64,000 nt of DNA from Prostheceraeus crozeri (Eukaryota > Platyhelminthes > Polycladida > Euryleptidae). Of this stretch, positions 1 through 9,600 are shown in pieces. The notes below the pieces were generated by a model. The model was not told the origin of the DNA, did no database searches, and saw nothing but the letters and a program-made list of their open reading frames with translations. Position numbers and translations under genes: made by a program. The DNA lies in contig CAJQUW010001859.1 of the NCBI GenBank assembly GCA_907163375.1, forward strand, positions 186,001 to 250,000, read 5' to 3'. Position 1 is the first letter of the stretch; the number at the start of each line of letters is the position of its first letter.

Positions 1-26
1 ACCTTGCCCGATGTGCATGGTTCTAG

Positions 27-771
27 TCCTGCAGCCAGACCGAGTTTCTGCAGGGAACGAGGCCGAAAATGGTACTTTCACAGAATGATGTACACCCAAT
101 GGCTGCTACGAATCAGCGTGTCTGCCGAGTTCTTCCTGGCTCATCTTCTTGTGGACAAGATCAAAGAAATACACATGCAGATCCAATGGGAGACAGATTG
201 AAGTTTTTCGGTAAAAATGATCTTTTCCGTATTTTTACATGTTATGTTGAAAATACTAAGTCTAGAGCCATGAATTTGGTATGGAATGTCTTTAGGTCAT
301 TTCCTATGATGTGCATGTGTTATTATCATGCCTCTGATCGGCAATATTTACGAGAATGTGACTAAATATCGGTTGAATTGCTCAAAATACTTTGCCTGTG
401 TCTACCGACATCAGGTGGCTTGCCAAATCTGAATGTGTTTAGCTTCATAGACGGGGGTGCATGAACGAAAAGGAACGTGAAGGAACGTGCACGAACGTGA
501 AGGAAATGGCCTGGAGACATTCCATGTCAAAAATGATGACTATGGACTAAGTACTTTTCGCGCAAATCTGAGAAAACATAGAAGCAAAAACTGAAATCTA
601 TACGTCTCATTGGATCAATATGCGTTTTTCTTTGATCGTGTCTGACAAAAAGAGAAACCGGGAAGAACTCGGTAGACACGCAGATTCGCAGTAGCCATTG
701 GGCGCACATCATTCCGTGAAAGTCTCATTTTCGGCCTTGTTCCTTGCAGAAATTCGTTCTGGCTGCTGGAC
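27..771. repeat. Foldback-type inverted repeat element, copy 1
   Basis: Two arms of about 275 bp (27-305 forward, 501-771 reverse) match as inverted copies with roughly 80 percent identity by eye. Both carry the same landmarks in opposite orientation: TTTCTGCA(G/A)GGAAC, CAGAATGATGT / CGGAATGATGT, CCCAATGGCT and TGGAATGTC near the spacer. The spacer (306-500) is not shared between the arms. A second, rearranged copy lies at 7253-7925, so this is an interspersed family and not a local accident. Neither arm encodes a recognisable protein; the short ORFs across them are open by chance. Its superfamily is unknown to me. It could be a foldback transposon, a MITE with very long arms, or a tail-to-tail pair of a simpler repeat. 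Confidence 0.75.
461..505 (+). repeat. Short tandem repeat in the foldback spacer
   Basis: The spacer end of the foldback holds about four imperfect copies of a 10-11 bp unit built on GGAACGTGA(A). It is not present in the second foldback copy, so it is probably a local expansion. Confidence 0.6.
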
Positions 772-1040
772 TCTTCTTCTTCCTTAAACAACTTAATTTT
801 CTTTATATTATTATTTGATAATGAAGAATATTCTTCAGGACCCTCACGCCGAACCCTCTGACGATAGGATGAGAAAATAGGCCGAGTGGAAGACCGGTTT
901 CGCTTTACTTGAAAAATAAGCTTTATCAATTCTACGTTGTTAGATGACAAATTACATGCAACTGAATAATATACAGAAGTCATAGGTTAATGATCGCTTC
1001 TCAATAGCGATCTAAGATTTCGGTGCGTTGTATAGGATGC

Positions 1041-3240
1041 TGTTACTTTGGTATTGGATATGCGAGATTGGCAGAGACGAAGCACTCTTTGACTGCATTG
1101 TCCATGTGGTAGTACGTACATCCAGTTGAACAAAAACAGTAAGCTTCGATTAGTACTAATCGAAGCTTACTGTTATTGTTCAACTGGATGTTCATGCCAT
1201 GTGGTTGCAGGGTGTTCAGTCTCTTCATCGAGGAATTCTCTTTCTGCAGCCTGCGTTCTTTATTGATACAACTTTCAAGAGCGGTGAAAGAAAAATCAGA
1301 CATGGAACAATTGCCATTGTTAAAATGTCTCGCCATAGAGGTGTCACATGAGACTCTAATACTGTCTACATGTTCAGATACGCTGATACAAAGGACGGCT
1401 GGTTTGACCCACATAAAACATTTTACATTTTTTACATTGAATCAGTTAAATGACATTTACATCTGTACAGTTGAGACAGTGCATTATTGGAAAAGAGTTA
1501 TTAAAAGAGTTTACAACGAATTTACAATAAAAACTATATGTACATATATTACAGTTACATTTAATGAAACCAGTTTGCCAACTATCCGGTTTCCGTTTTG
1601 TTGTACGTAAAACTTTTCTTACATTGTCTCTGATTTCAGATCGAGAAAAACCTTGAGCCCGCCATTTTGGTTGCACAATGCTTTTTGTCACCTTGAAATC
1701 ATCGTATGTGGCACTGTGTGTAACCCATCTGTACAACTGGCCATATAAAACGTTGGAGAGAATTTGGCGTTAACATACAATGATCATCCGTCGGTTTGAA
1801 ATAAGTGCGGTACAAAAGACGACCACTGTCTATATACAACTTCAAGTCCAGAAAATTTACAGAGGTTGAGCTATATACAAGAGAAACATTTATACCAGGA
1901 TAGAAGCCATTAACAAAATCTCGGAAGTCGATCAACTCAGTCTCAGAAAAATTCCATACGCCAAAGATGTCATCTATATAGCGGAGCCACGCAATTGGTC
2001 GTTTATGCACACTGCCTAATAACAAAGACTCCCATTCCATTAGATAAATATTTGCTAGGGAGCCACCAAACACACAGCTACACCCTGCTTTTGCAAAAAA
2101 TTCTCATCATGAAAGACAAAATAGTTGTTCTACAAAATGATTCGCAACATCGATAGGATACTCAAGTCTGGTCTCTTTACATCAGGAAAACGCAAGAACG
2201 CTCGACTCACAGCAGAAATGTCATCTTCTATCGGCATGTGTGTGTACAATGACTCTATATCCATCGTAAATAAAATATAGAGTGACTAAAAACCTTTGCA
2301 TTTTCTGTACGGCAAATAAAATGCGAAGAGTCTCTAACATAGCTTTCAGCCAGTTTAGCAATAGAAGCCAGGAAAATTCTATTAGCTGACTACAACCTTT
2401 AGTTACACTTTCACAATCTGATACTATAGGCCTCCCAGGAGGCAGTGTAATGCCATTCATTTTTATGTAGTTTAGGTAGTACATAAAACAAACGAGATTT
2501 CGGAACACAGGGAGGCTGAAAAAACGTCAATTCACGACTGGTGATAAAACCACGACTCCACATATAATTCAGCAAATTAGACAGTCTGCGAGCAATAGAG
2601 CTTGTGTGAACTTCGTCCACAGCAGAGTAAAAATCTTCATTACAAAGCTGGCGGTAACATTCCGCGTTGTACTGATTAACAGGCAAGATGGCCCAAGCGC
2701 TACCTTTATCTACAGGAACAACTTTTATATTGTCATCATTAATAAGACGATTTAACTCATCACGTTCCGAAATAGTTAGATTGTCGTCAGGGAAGCAATG
2801 GTTGCAATTGGAGATCAAAGAATAAACAGCTTGACGAATTTCTTTACATTTTTCAAGAATCCTATTAATTTTGAGGCCCTTCTTGATTACTTACTGATCC
2901 ATCACTGTCGGACGCTACCCAAAACTATTGGGATCAAAATCAGTCGTGTTACCGCCGCGAAGATGAAGTATAGGCTCGCTATTCGAAAGAAGAGCAACAA
3001 AAAGTGCTTCCATCATACACTCTAAACTTTTACGCAAAGTTGCATTTATAGGAAAACTAGTTAATTCTCATAAAAGCGACTAACAACATCAATGTCATTT
3101 TTGTGGTCTATGTTATATTGTCATGTTGCACCTTTTGCTTGCTTCAACATGGCTTTGGCATGCTTAAACTCGTGACCGATCAAATCGTCGAAATATTGGT
3201 CATAAAAATTAAGCTGCTGTGAGTGTAATAGCTAGAAAAA
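1041..3240 (-). pseudogene. Penelope-like element, broken RT plus GIY-YIG ORF
   Basis: Read on the minus strand, four conceptual blocks follow PLE order. (1) About 3060-2880 an N-terminal block with LHLRGGNTTDFDP. (2) 2880-2411 the start of the RT, with the KGSAW-type motif VVPVDKG near 2710 and FYVLPKLHKNEW before 2460, continued in another frame by LPPGRPIVSD near 2440. (3) 2073-1699 the catalytic part with AWLRYIDDIFG (IDD near 1974) and the downstream FLDLKLYI and YRTYFKPTDDH. (4) 1736-1043 a linker, then the GIY-YIG endonuclease with FYVGQTSRPL (YVGQT at 1401-1415), ARHF and LNTLQPHGMN. Family knowledge: PLEs copy themselves by target-primed reverse transcription with this RT and nuclease. 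Frameshifts near 2450 and 2210 and stops in the GIY-YIG start (a TAA in the place of a tyrosine, then TGA) make it non-functional. About 140 codons between the RPIVS and IDD blocks are poorly preserved. Confidence 0.85.
1119..1190. repeat. 72-bp near-perfect palindrome with no loop
   Basis: Positions 1119-1154 and 1155-1190 are inverted copies of 36 bp with one mismatch and no spacer (centre AGT|ACT, containing AAGCTTCGATTAGT and its complement). The right arm continues without a break into the GIY-YIG end of the PLE, so the left arm is an inverted duplication of element sequence at or just past its 3' coding end. Such a perfect palindrome implies recent formation, or conversion, relative to the decayed ORF beside it. 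Confidence 0.95.
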
Positions 3241-3684
3241 AGATATGCACTCTGTTTCATTTCTCTGGATTATGCTGAAAGTAACCCACTCATTGCGGGT
3301 GGAATGGTCGTGCATCTCACTCAGACAGTACGGTTATCCGAATAGGAGAGATCCCTCACACGCACGAGCACCTCTACGTCTTAAAGTACGAATCCTGTTA
3401 GCATAAAGTTATGTAAATAAAAATCACACATATTAACTAAAATCTGAAATTTTGTGGCGATTGATCAAATTTTGCAGGCTATAAGTAAATTTAGAAGCGT
3501 TGCAGAATAACCTATAAGTATCGAATGAACAAGAAAAGTATGCAATATGTTCAGATGATTCGCAAAGACGTATATATTCAGTCAAAAGTCTGCATTTTGA
3601 ACTTTCATTCAACTTGGGATGAAACCGCGAATATAAAACCGCCTGATACAATTTTTATTGTGAAAGATACAGCAATAGAAAGAT
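3241..3684. other. Unassigned interval
   Basis: No coding family, repeat or structure recognised. The part next to 3240 may still be 5' sequence of the PLE (a reading with YDQYFDDLIGHEFKHAK on the minus strand at about 3220-3130 could belong to it). Confidence 0.4.
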
Positions 3685-3968
3685 TAGAAAGATGTCCTCA
3701 GACTTGAGCAATTTAATCACAACAATTCCTTAGCAGCCGTAGACAAGGTCTTACAAGGCCTCGTCACTGCGGCTCGGACTGGCCCAAACTAGCTTAAAAT
3801 ATCTAGAATGGCCGAACAAGCTGAAGGACTGCAAAACAGGCTGCTCTGCGTTTATTTATCCCGGCTTTGCCGTACGGCTGATAATCATGAAGATTCAAAG
3901 TGCCAGTTCGCCTGGGTATTGAATAGAAAGATGTCATCAGACCTGAACAATTTAAGCACAACAATTCC
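3685..3968 (+). repeat. 240-bp repeat family: one unit plus start of a tandem second unit
   Basis: Unit 1 (3685-3923) begins TAGAAAGATGTCCTCAGAC and ends GCCTGGGTATTGAA. At 3924 the same start recurs (TAGAAAGATGTCATCAGAC) and runs to ACAATTCC at 3968, where a LINE has been inserted. The unit resumes on the far side of the LINE at 5302. A third, more diverged copy is at 11099-11345 and shares landmarks such as GGCTTTGCCGT(A/G)CGGCTG and GTGCCAGTTCG. The pieces are therefore head-to-tail tandem copies of an interspersed or satellite-like repeat. No protein is encoded. Confidence 0.8.
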
Positions 3969-5301
3969 GACCACAATGTGATTCAGGACCACCAGTTCGG
4001 CTTCAGGACTGGCAGATCTACTTTAGATATGGCCGTGAACGTCACCCAGCGCTGGTCGAATGCCCTGGATAGTGGTCGGGAGGTCAGAGTGGTTTCCCTT
4101 GACCTGTCAAGGGCGTTTGACCGTGTCTGGCATGAAGGACTCCTCGCCAAACTTGCAGCATGCGGAATTAGCGGCCGGCTACACAGCTGGCTGGAAGACT
4201 TCCTCCGCGGTCGTTCTCAATCCGTGGCCATCTGCGGTCAGGAGTCTACTGCTCTACCCGTGCGCGCCGGCGTCCCCCAAGGCTCAGTCTTGGGTCCAAC
4301 GCTGTTCCTGGTGTTCTTGAGGGACATCGAGGACGGTCTGGCGTGTAGCTTGGACCTCTATGCTGACGACAGCACCCTGCATAGAGTCATCGAGAGTCGG
4401 GCGGATCGTGTGACAGCAGCCGAAGACATCAATACAGACTTAAACACCATCCATCGTTGGGCAGATACGTGGTGCGCCAAGTTCAACGCCTCAAAAACTC
4501 GTGCGCTCACCATCAGTCGTGCTCGTGACGCTGCCAGTGCTCATCCACCGCTATTCCTCGCCGAGGAGCAACTGGTGGAGGTAGTACAACTCTCCATCGT
4601 AGGACTGACCATCACCAACCGTCTGTCCTGGGGCGCCCACGTGAGAAAGATCGCCATCAAGAGTGGCCAACAGCTAGGAGCCCTCCGTCGTGCTGCGAAC
4701 TGCCTTCCACGATCTGCGATGCTTGCCGCCTACAAAGGAACCCTTCGCTCCCGCATGGAATACCTCTCACCTGTCTGGTGTGGTGGTCCCCTGACTGACT
4801 TGAGGCTCCTGTATCGAATACAGAGCCGATTTCTTCGACTAATGGACCTTCATGACCTGGACGCTAAGGACTTGAGACAGATGCGGCTTCAGCCACTGCA
4901 TGAACGCTGGTCTGTCTCATCTTTGATCTTCTTTCTTCGAGCCGTGAATGGTGAGGCACCCCGTCCGATCCGCGACCTGCTCCCACGACCGGCTGAGTGG
5001 CGACGATCGACTCGTGCAGCTGATGCCGCGCACGAACTGGCTCTGAGTGTGCCGTCGTCTCGCACAGCTCATCACTCGTCCAGCTTCATTCCCCGGACTG
5101 TCAGACTCTGGAACGCTCTCCCCCACGAGCTGTTCGAGAGAGGTGTGACGCGTAAAACGTTGAAGACTGTGAAGATGTAATCCTTTTGAATGTACATGTA
5201 GTTCACTCCTATTTTTTTGCGGTGGATCTCGGTGTTCCTCACCAGATGTCACTGCCATAGGAGCATCCCCCCTTGTAAAATAAATAATAAATAAATAAAA
5301 T
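3969..5301 (+). mobile_element. 5'-truncated LINE inserted in the 240-bp repeat
   Basis: The element holds an RT ORF and ends in an A/T tail built of TAAA/TAAATAA units at 5276-5301. The host repeat is interrupted exactly: AATTCC occurs at 3963-3968 and again at 5302-5307, after which the repeat continues (TTGGAAGCCGTAGACAC). That is the expected target-site duplication of a target-primed insertion. The 5' end falls inside the RT, so the endonuclease, ORF1 and RT domains 0-2 are missing, as is usual for 5'-truncated LINE copies. The G+C content of this stretch (well above half by eye) contrasts sharply with its AT-rich surroundings, suggesting a fairly recent insertion. Confidence 0.85.
3978..5180 (+). 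CDS. Partial non-LTR reverse transcriptase (CR1/Jockey-like), uninterrupted
   Basis: A 400-residue open frame with no stop or shift. Motifs in order: DHQFGFRTGRST (about residues 4-15), the catalytic VSLDLSRAFDRVWH (near 40-52), AGVPQGSVLGPTLF (near 92-105) and LYADDSTLH with YADD at 4359-4370 (residues 128-131), then the C-terminal IPRTVRLWNALPHELF typical of animal LINE ORF2 ends. The first ATG-like start is only the edge of the truncation; the real N terminus with its AP endonuclease is absent. The protein would copy LINE RNA at a nicked target, but this copy cannot do so without the missing part. Assignment to a clade within the CR1/Jockey/RTE-like LINEs is by general resemblance only. 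Confidence 0.9.
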   Translation: MIQDHQFGFRTGRSTLDMAVNVTQRWSNALDSGREVRVVSLDLSRAFDRVWHEGLLAKLAACGISGRLHSWLEDFLRGRSQSVAICGQESTALPVRAGVPQGSVLGPTLFLVFLRDIEDGLACSLDLYADDSTLHRVIESRADRVTAAEDINTDLNTIHRWADTWCAKFNASKTRALTISRARDAASAHPPLFLAEEQLVEVVQLSIVGLTITNRLSWGAHVRKIAIKSGQQLGALRRAANCLPRSAMLAAYKGTLRSRMEYLSPVWCGGPLTDLRLLYRIQSRFLRLMDLHDLDAKDLRQMRLQPLHERWSVSSLIFFLRAVNGEAPRPIRDLLPRPAEWRRSTRAADAAHELALSVPSSRTAHHSSSFIPRTVRLWNALPHELFERGVTRKTLKTVKM

Positions 5302-5420
5302 AATTCCTTGGAAGCCGTAGACACTGCGTTTCGCCCTACAAGGGCTCGTCACTACGGCTCTGAATGGCCCAAATCAGCTTAAAATATCTGGAATGGCTGA
5401 ATAAGCTGAAGGACTGCACA
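5302..5420 (+). repeat. 240-bp repeat family, second unit resumed after the LINE
   Basis: The sequence from AATTCCTTGGAAGCCG to AAGCTGAAGGACTGCA continues the unit broken at 3968 and matches 3722-3832 of unit 1 with about 85 percent identity by eye. The last part of the unit (GCTTTGCCG region) is absent here. Confidence 0.8.
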
Positions 5421-7252
5421 CTACAATGTCAACATATTGCTAAAAATGTTCAAATGTCAATATGTCTTTGGATATCACTAGTTGGCCAATATTGCAGTTC
5501 CATATAGCAATGTAAAGCAGAAGCCAGCTACAGCGGCCTAGAGTGGAATAAGGATGAGCAACATTTTATTGTCAGACCCAGTGATTATGTACGTAAATCT
5601 AGCAAGCGAACATTGAATTGAAAGTCATCACTTTTAAAAGCAAAAGTACTTCACATTTGATAAATAACCTTAACTTAGCGCGGAGTACTAATTCATTCGA
5701 TCCATGAACAATTTGCAATTTTTGGATCGTGAACAAAAGCACCATGAGCGTGAGCCAATTATCACGGAGCAACCGACTACTTGTGTAGAGGATATTGTTG
5801 CTTTGAATATGCTCAAGCCCGCGCGTTCTATTTATAGACTCATGCCGATTCTGCTTTACTGGAACTTGCTTTTATCAACAGATCAACAAACAGTAAAAGT
5901 GTTTTGGAACATGCAAATAGTACAGAAAAGAAGGATAGAAGGTTTTAAATGATCGAAACGATTGGCACGGGAATCAAGGAATTTTGAAGAAACAGTCAAA
6001 AGAACAAGTGAAGCAGAATTTGTGTGATGACTTTCCACTTACAATCACTTTAAAGCTAATCTATATAGCAAAGAAAAAGGGAGAGAGGAACATCAAAAGA
6101 AAGAAACTTCGGTGTGGTGCCTGTTTTTCGCTAAAAGAGAATCTGATGGTTTATTTCGATTCATGAATTTTTACTGAGCTTGTTTACTTCGATCAGTTCA
6201 TATAATATTTCAAAATTTTCTGATTACAAAGATAGATTAATGATTTCAAATGTATGGAAAGTATGGAAGTGATTGAGTCTATGCTAAAAACCTTGATAAT
6301 TCTGCATGATCCTTGGACTTGGGACAGTCGACTAATTATCAATCATAATGAAATACAATGTAATGCAATTTGATAATAACAAAAATATATATGCAGCATT
6401 GCAAATCTGATCAGGTAAAATAAACAGGTTTAGATGTTGCAAGTTCTTATATTCAAACACTATCGCTATTGATGATTTATAAATAAGTTACAACAACTAT
6501 ACAATCTAGAAATTTGTCAAAGATCATTGGAAATATATTTGTCATATATCATGAACTTTCTGCTTTTCACTATTTTAAAGGTAAAAGAAATAGTTTAGCA
6601 TGATAATATTCATTTTCTGACTGCGATGCAGATTGACGCTAATTATTGATAAATGTCATTCTGTCTCCGTGCTCAAAATTAATAAAACGAAAACCCTATC
6701 ATTAGACAAAAGGCTTAATTTTGAGGTTGTACATGCGACAAGAAAACCACCGGAAACTGGAGGCGTGATGAAGAAATGTCAGAATAATGAAACCCGTAAT
6801 ATGAGTTGCTTTTCAAAATTAGTATAAGAAATTCAAAAGAAATAATGGGATTAGACTTGCATGAGATGCATCTCATAAACTTCCTACGACATCAATAGTC
6901 AAGCTAATGAATTATAGATTACATTTACTGATTGTATTTCTGATTCAAAATTTTCAAGCAATGTATCTGCTATTCGTGATGCAACAATGCCCAACATGTT
7001 TTCCTTCGTTTGTGTTTTATGCATCATGGTCAGCTGGCAACAGATACAATTCAAAATTCTAAGTGATTTGAAAGAATTATTAATGCAACAAGATCTTTTT
7101 TACTTCAACCGGCATGTCTTGAAACTTAAGTCAAAGCAAGTTTTCATTGAATGCCTATTATCCAAATACATAAGAATTATAGGAAATGCTCTGAAAGATT
7201 GATGCAAATTCTGGAAAAGTGTTATTGTTATAGCCTGTGCTATTGTAAAAAA
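5421..7252. other. Unassigned AT-rich interval
   Basis: Several short open frames (for example 5704-5952) resemble no family I know and have no flanking splice or initiation context that convinces me. No repeat in common with the rest of the window was noticed. Confidence 0.5.
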
Positions 7253-7925
7253 GATTTTCACAGAATGATGTAAACCCAATGACTACTGCGAATCAGCGCG
7301 TCTGCCGACCTCTTTCCGGTTCCTCTTCTTGTCAGACTGGATAAAAAAAAAAACACATGTAGATCCAATAGGAGACAAATTGAAGCTTTTCAGTGAAAAT
7401 GAGATTTTCTAGGTTTTCTACAGTCACTTGAAAAGTTCCAAGTCAGAGGCATAAATTTGGACTGACTTTTTGGAAATAAATTTGGAAATTACTTGATGAC
7501 ATTCCATGCCAAAATTTATGGCTTTCGGCTTTACACTTTCTCTTATTCAGATGAAACATCGAAAATTTCATTTTTGACAAAGACCTCAATCTGAAGCCGA
7601 TTGGATTTGCACGTGATTTTCTTTGATCCTGTCTGACAACTTTTATATGACATCGGCACGAAAGTATACATGTACATGGTGAAGTGTTCGAGTCTGTCCA
7701 CCTCGGGTGGTGCCACCGCTCTCACTAGAGGTAACTAACTCCAAACCTGGTGGGAGTTGCGAAAATGTGAATGCCTTCCTACCCCAAGCTAGCTAGTATG
7801 GGTTGTGCCTTGGGTCGGGTGGGGATAATGAGAAAAAGACAAGAAGAGGAACCAGGTAGAATTCGGCATCATTCACCAAAAGTCTCATTTTCAGTCTCTT
7901 TCCCTGCAGAAACTCGCTCTGTCGG
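7253..7925. repeat. Foldback-type inverted repeat element, copy 2
   Basis: Left arm 7253-7471 carries TTTCACAGAATGATGT, CTGCGAATCAGCG and CAAATTGAAGCTTTTC as in copy 1. The right arm starts at about 7499 (GACATTCCATGCC) and ends at about 7925 (CTGCAGAAACTCGCTCT), reading as the inverted complement. The spacer is only some 25 bp, against 195 bp in copy 1. The right arm is split by a 198-bp insert (7640-7837) and has lost about 35 bp after it. No coding capacity is recognised. Confidence 0.7.
7640..7837 (+). mobile_element. SINE-like insert in the foldback arm
   Basis: The arm sequence GTCTGACAAGAAGAGG, intact in the left arm complement, is interrupted here: GACAA stands at 7635-7639 and again at 7838-7842, an apparent 5-bp target duplication. 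The insert contains a box-B-like GTTCGAGTCT at 7685-7694 and ends in an A-rich run (AATGAGAAAAA). These features suggest a tRNA-related SINE in plus orientation. A convincing box A was not found, so another kind of small retroinsert is possible. Confidence 0.45.
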
Positions 7926-8738
7926 ACTATTGCGAAAGAACTGCACAGCAGGGTGACAATATTTCATCGTGTTTTCAGTCTTTTCTAATATGTTCGTATA
8001 ACCAATGTTTTAAACTTGTAATAGGATCTTCAAGCACATCAAAGAAATAAAATGGAATCTATCTCTAAAATGCTACATAAAGAGTAAAACTCTATTTAAA
8101 ACATAATTTAAGGTAAAATAACAGTTGGTTGAGTTATTAAAACAGAAGCTTGCATATTAGACAGTAGTCGCACGTTTTGAAATTGAAATATCATGAAAAA
8201 CATAGTTAGGAGGTAGAAATGAGAATGTTTGTCTTCTATTGCCAAGGAATATCAAAATCATTTCACAAATTCCGAGCGTACTTATTATTCATAGGTGAAA
8301 TGTCCATGCTTGTGTTGATGTTGCCGGTGAAATTCATATTCAGATTATTAGATCATGAAGACTAATTGTATCTTTAAAATGATGTTTTATTGTATCTCCT
8401 CCAACATTTTAATGTTGCACGGCATCAGTGCTTATAAATTACATTTGCTTCTGAAACATCGTCTTCGATTTTTTGATTGATTGAGGTTCACATTTAAAAC
8501 ATCTCTATTAAATTCATTGGCTATGAGAATTTTTGGTTTCCAGAGGAACGTTTCCAGTTGAGTATGTTACTAAATTTTTCAGTTGTGAGGATTTCAGCTG
8601 TCTTTCGGGGCTCATAAGTAGGCTTTTGCTCGTTGAGCCATCCACGAATTGGTGGAAATCTTCCGAAGCATCTCAGTCAATGCTAAGAAAACTTCCGCCA
8701 CTAGAAGTATGCATAGAGTAAGTATATTAGGTAGAGCA
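7926..8738. other. Unassigned interval with one exon-like stretch
   Basis: Mostly AT-rich and unassigned. The stretch 8544-8718 is preceded by TTTTTGGTTTCCAG and followed by GTAAGTATATT, good acceptor and donor consensus, and is open in one frame with residues such as FSCEDFSCLSGLISRLL. I do not recognise the peptide and no partner exon was found nearby, so a real gene is only a weak possibility. Confidence 0.3.
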
Positions 8739-9600
8739 GCAACTCAGTATTTGTTAAATCCCCAATGTGTATGCAGTTTCTATTTTATTAAATGAACTCG
8801 AGTTGAACACAGTTGGGTATTGATACCAAATGTGAGATATGCACATTTTTGCTGTTTTGAAGAAATTACCACGGAGTTAACTGATCATGATAGCAATACA
8901 GAAGGAATAACAGTACATGCATTTTATAAGTCTTCCATGTCATGATAACCTTGGAGGGGTAGTGTTTGTTAAATTAGCAATTCGATATGTTACTATTAAT
9001 AGTGCTCAGTTTATTGGTAAAAGCATTTTTTAAGCGTGTTCATATCACAAACTACCTGCCCCTGGAAGAGCAAACTATCATAATTAAAGACAATTATATT
9101 AATTAACTGTAAAAAAGATGCAAATGGGTCCACATCGCTATTCAGATTCAGGAAATGAAACAGTGAATCATGAATTTATATCATCAATTTAGTGAAAAAT
9201 AAAATCATACCGATGAAAATGGAATTAAAAACTTGAAATTTCAGCCAATAAGTACAATGAGATCTCAAGTTCTTTATTAAGACTTGCATTATAATGCGGT
9301 TCATGAAATTCCTCTGATATTCAGCTTAAGTTCCGCTTAATTAAGATGCTTGTTAACAGATATTCATTCCTTTTGATATCCAATACGTTTCATAATACTT
9401 TTATATTGGGTTCATAACGATAGTATGCAAAAACAGGAATAATTTTCAAAAATTTAGCTTTTAAAAACTGCTGAAATGATTTTTGAGAAAGTAATCTCCG
9501 CAAAAAGCTGAATTTTTTCATATACAAATTTTTACTGCATAGAGAAACTTTTTTGAGCTGACACTACCTACTGCTGTGCTTACTCTATGGAAGTATGTCT
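8739..9600 (+). repeat. Unidentified 0.85-kb repeat, copy 1
   Basis: From GCAACTCAGTATTTGTTAAA to about TTACTCTATGGAAGTATG this stretch aligns collinearly with 50163-50990, with roughly 75 percent identity by eye and small indels. Shared anchors include TGACTGATCATGATAGCAAT / AACTGATCATGATAGCAAT, ACAGAAGGAATAA, AAATTAGCAATTCGATA, AAAATCATACCGATGAAAAT and TTCATTCCTTTTGATATC. Similarity stops abruptly on both sides. No ORF, terminal repeats or tRNA-like head are visible. It may be a non-autonomous element, an internal fragment of a larger one, or a duplicated block. Confidence 0.75.

Noticed and set aside
4917..5324. 135-codon minus-strand frame
   Set aside because: Antisense shadow of the LINE RT C-terminus, kept open by G+C-rich codon use.
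5704..5952. 82-codon frame as a possible gene
   Set aside because: No recognisable family, no splice or promoter context; length within chance expectation.
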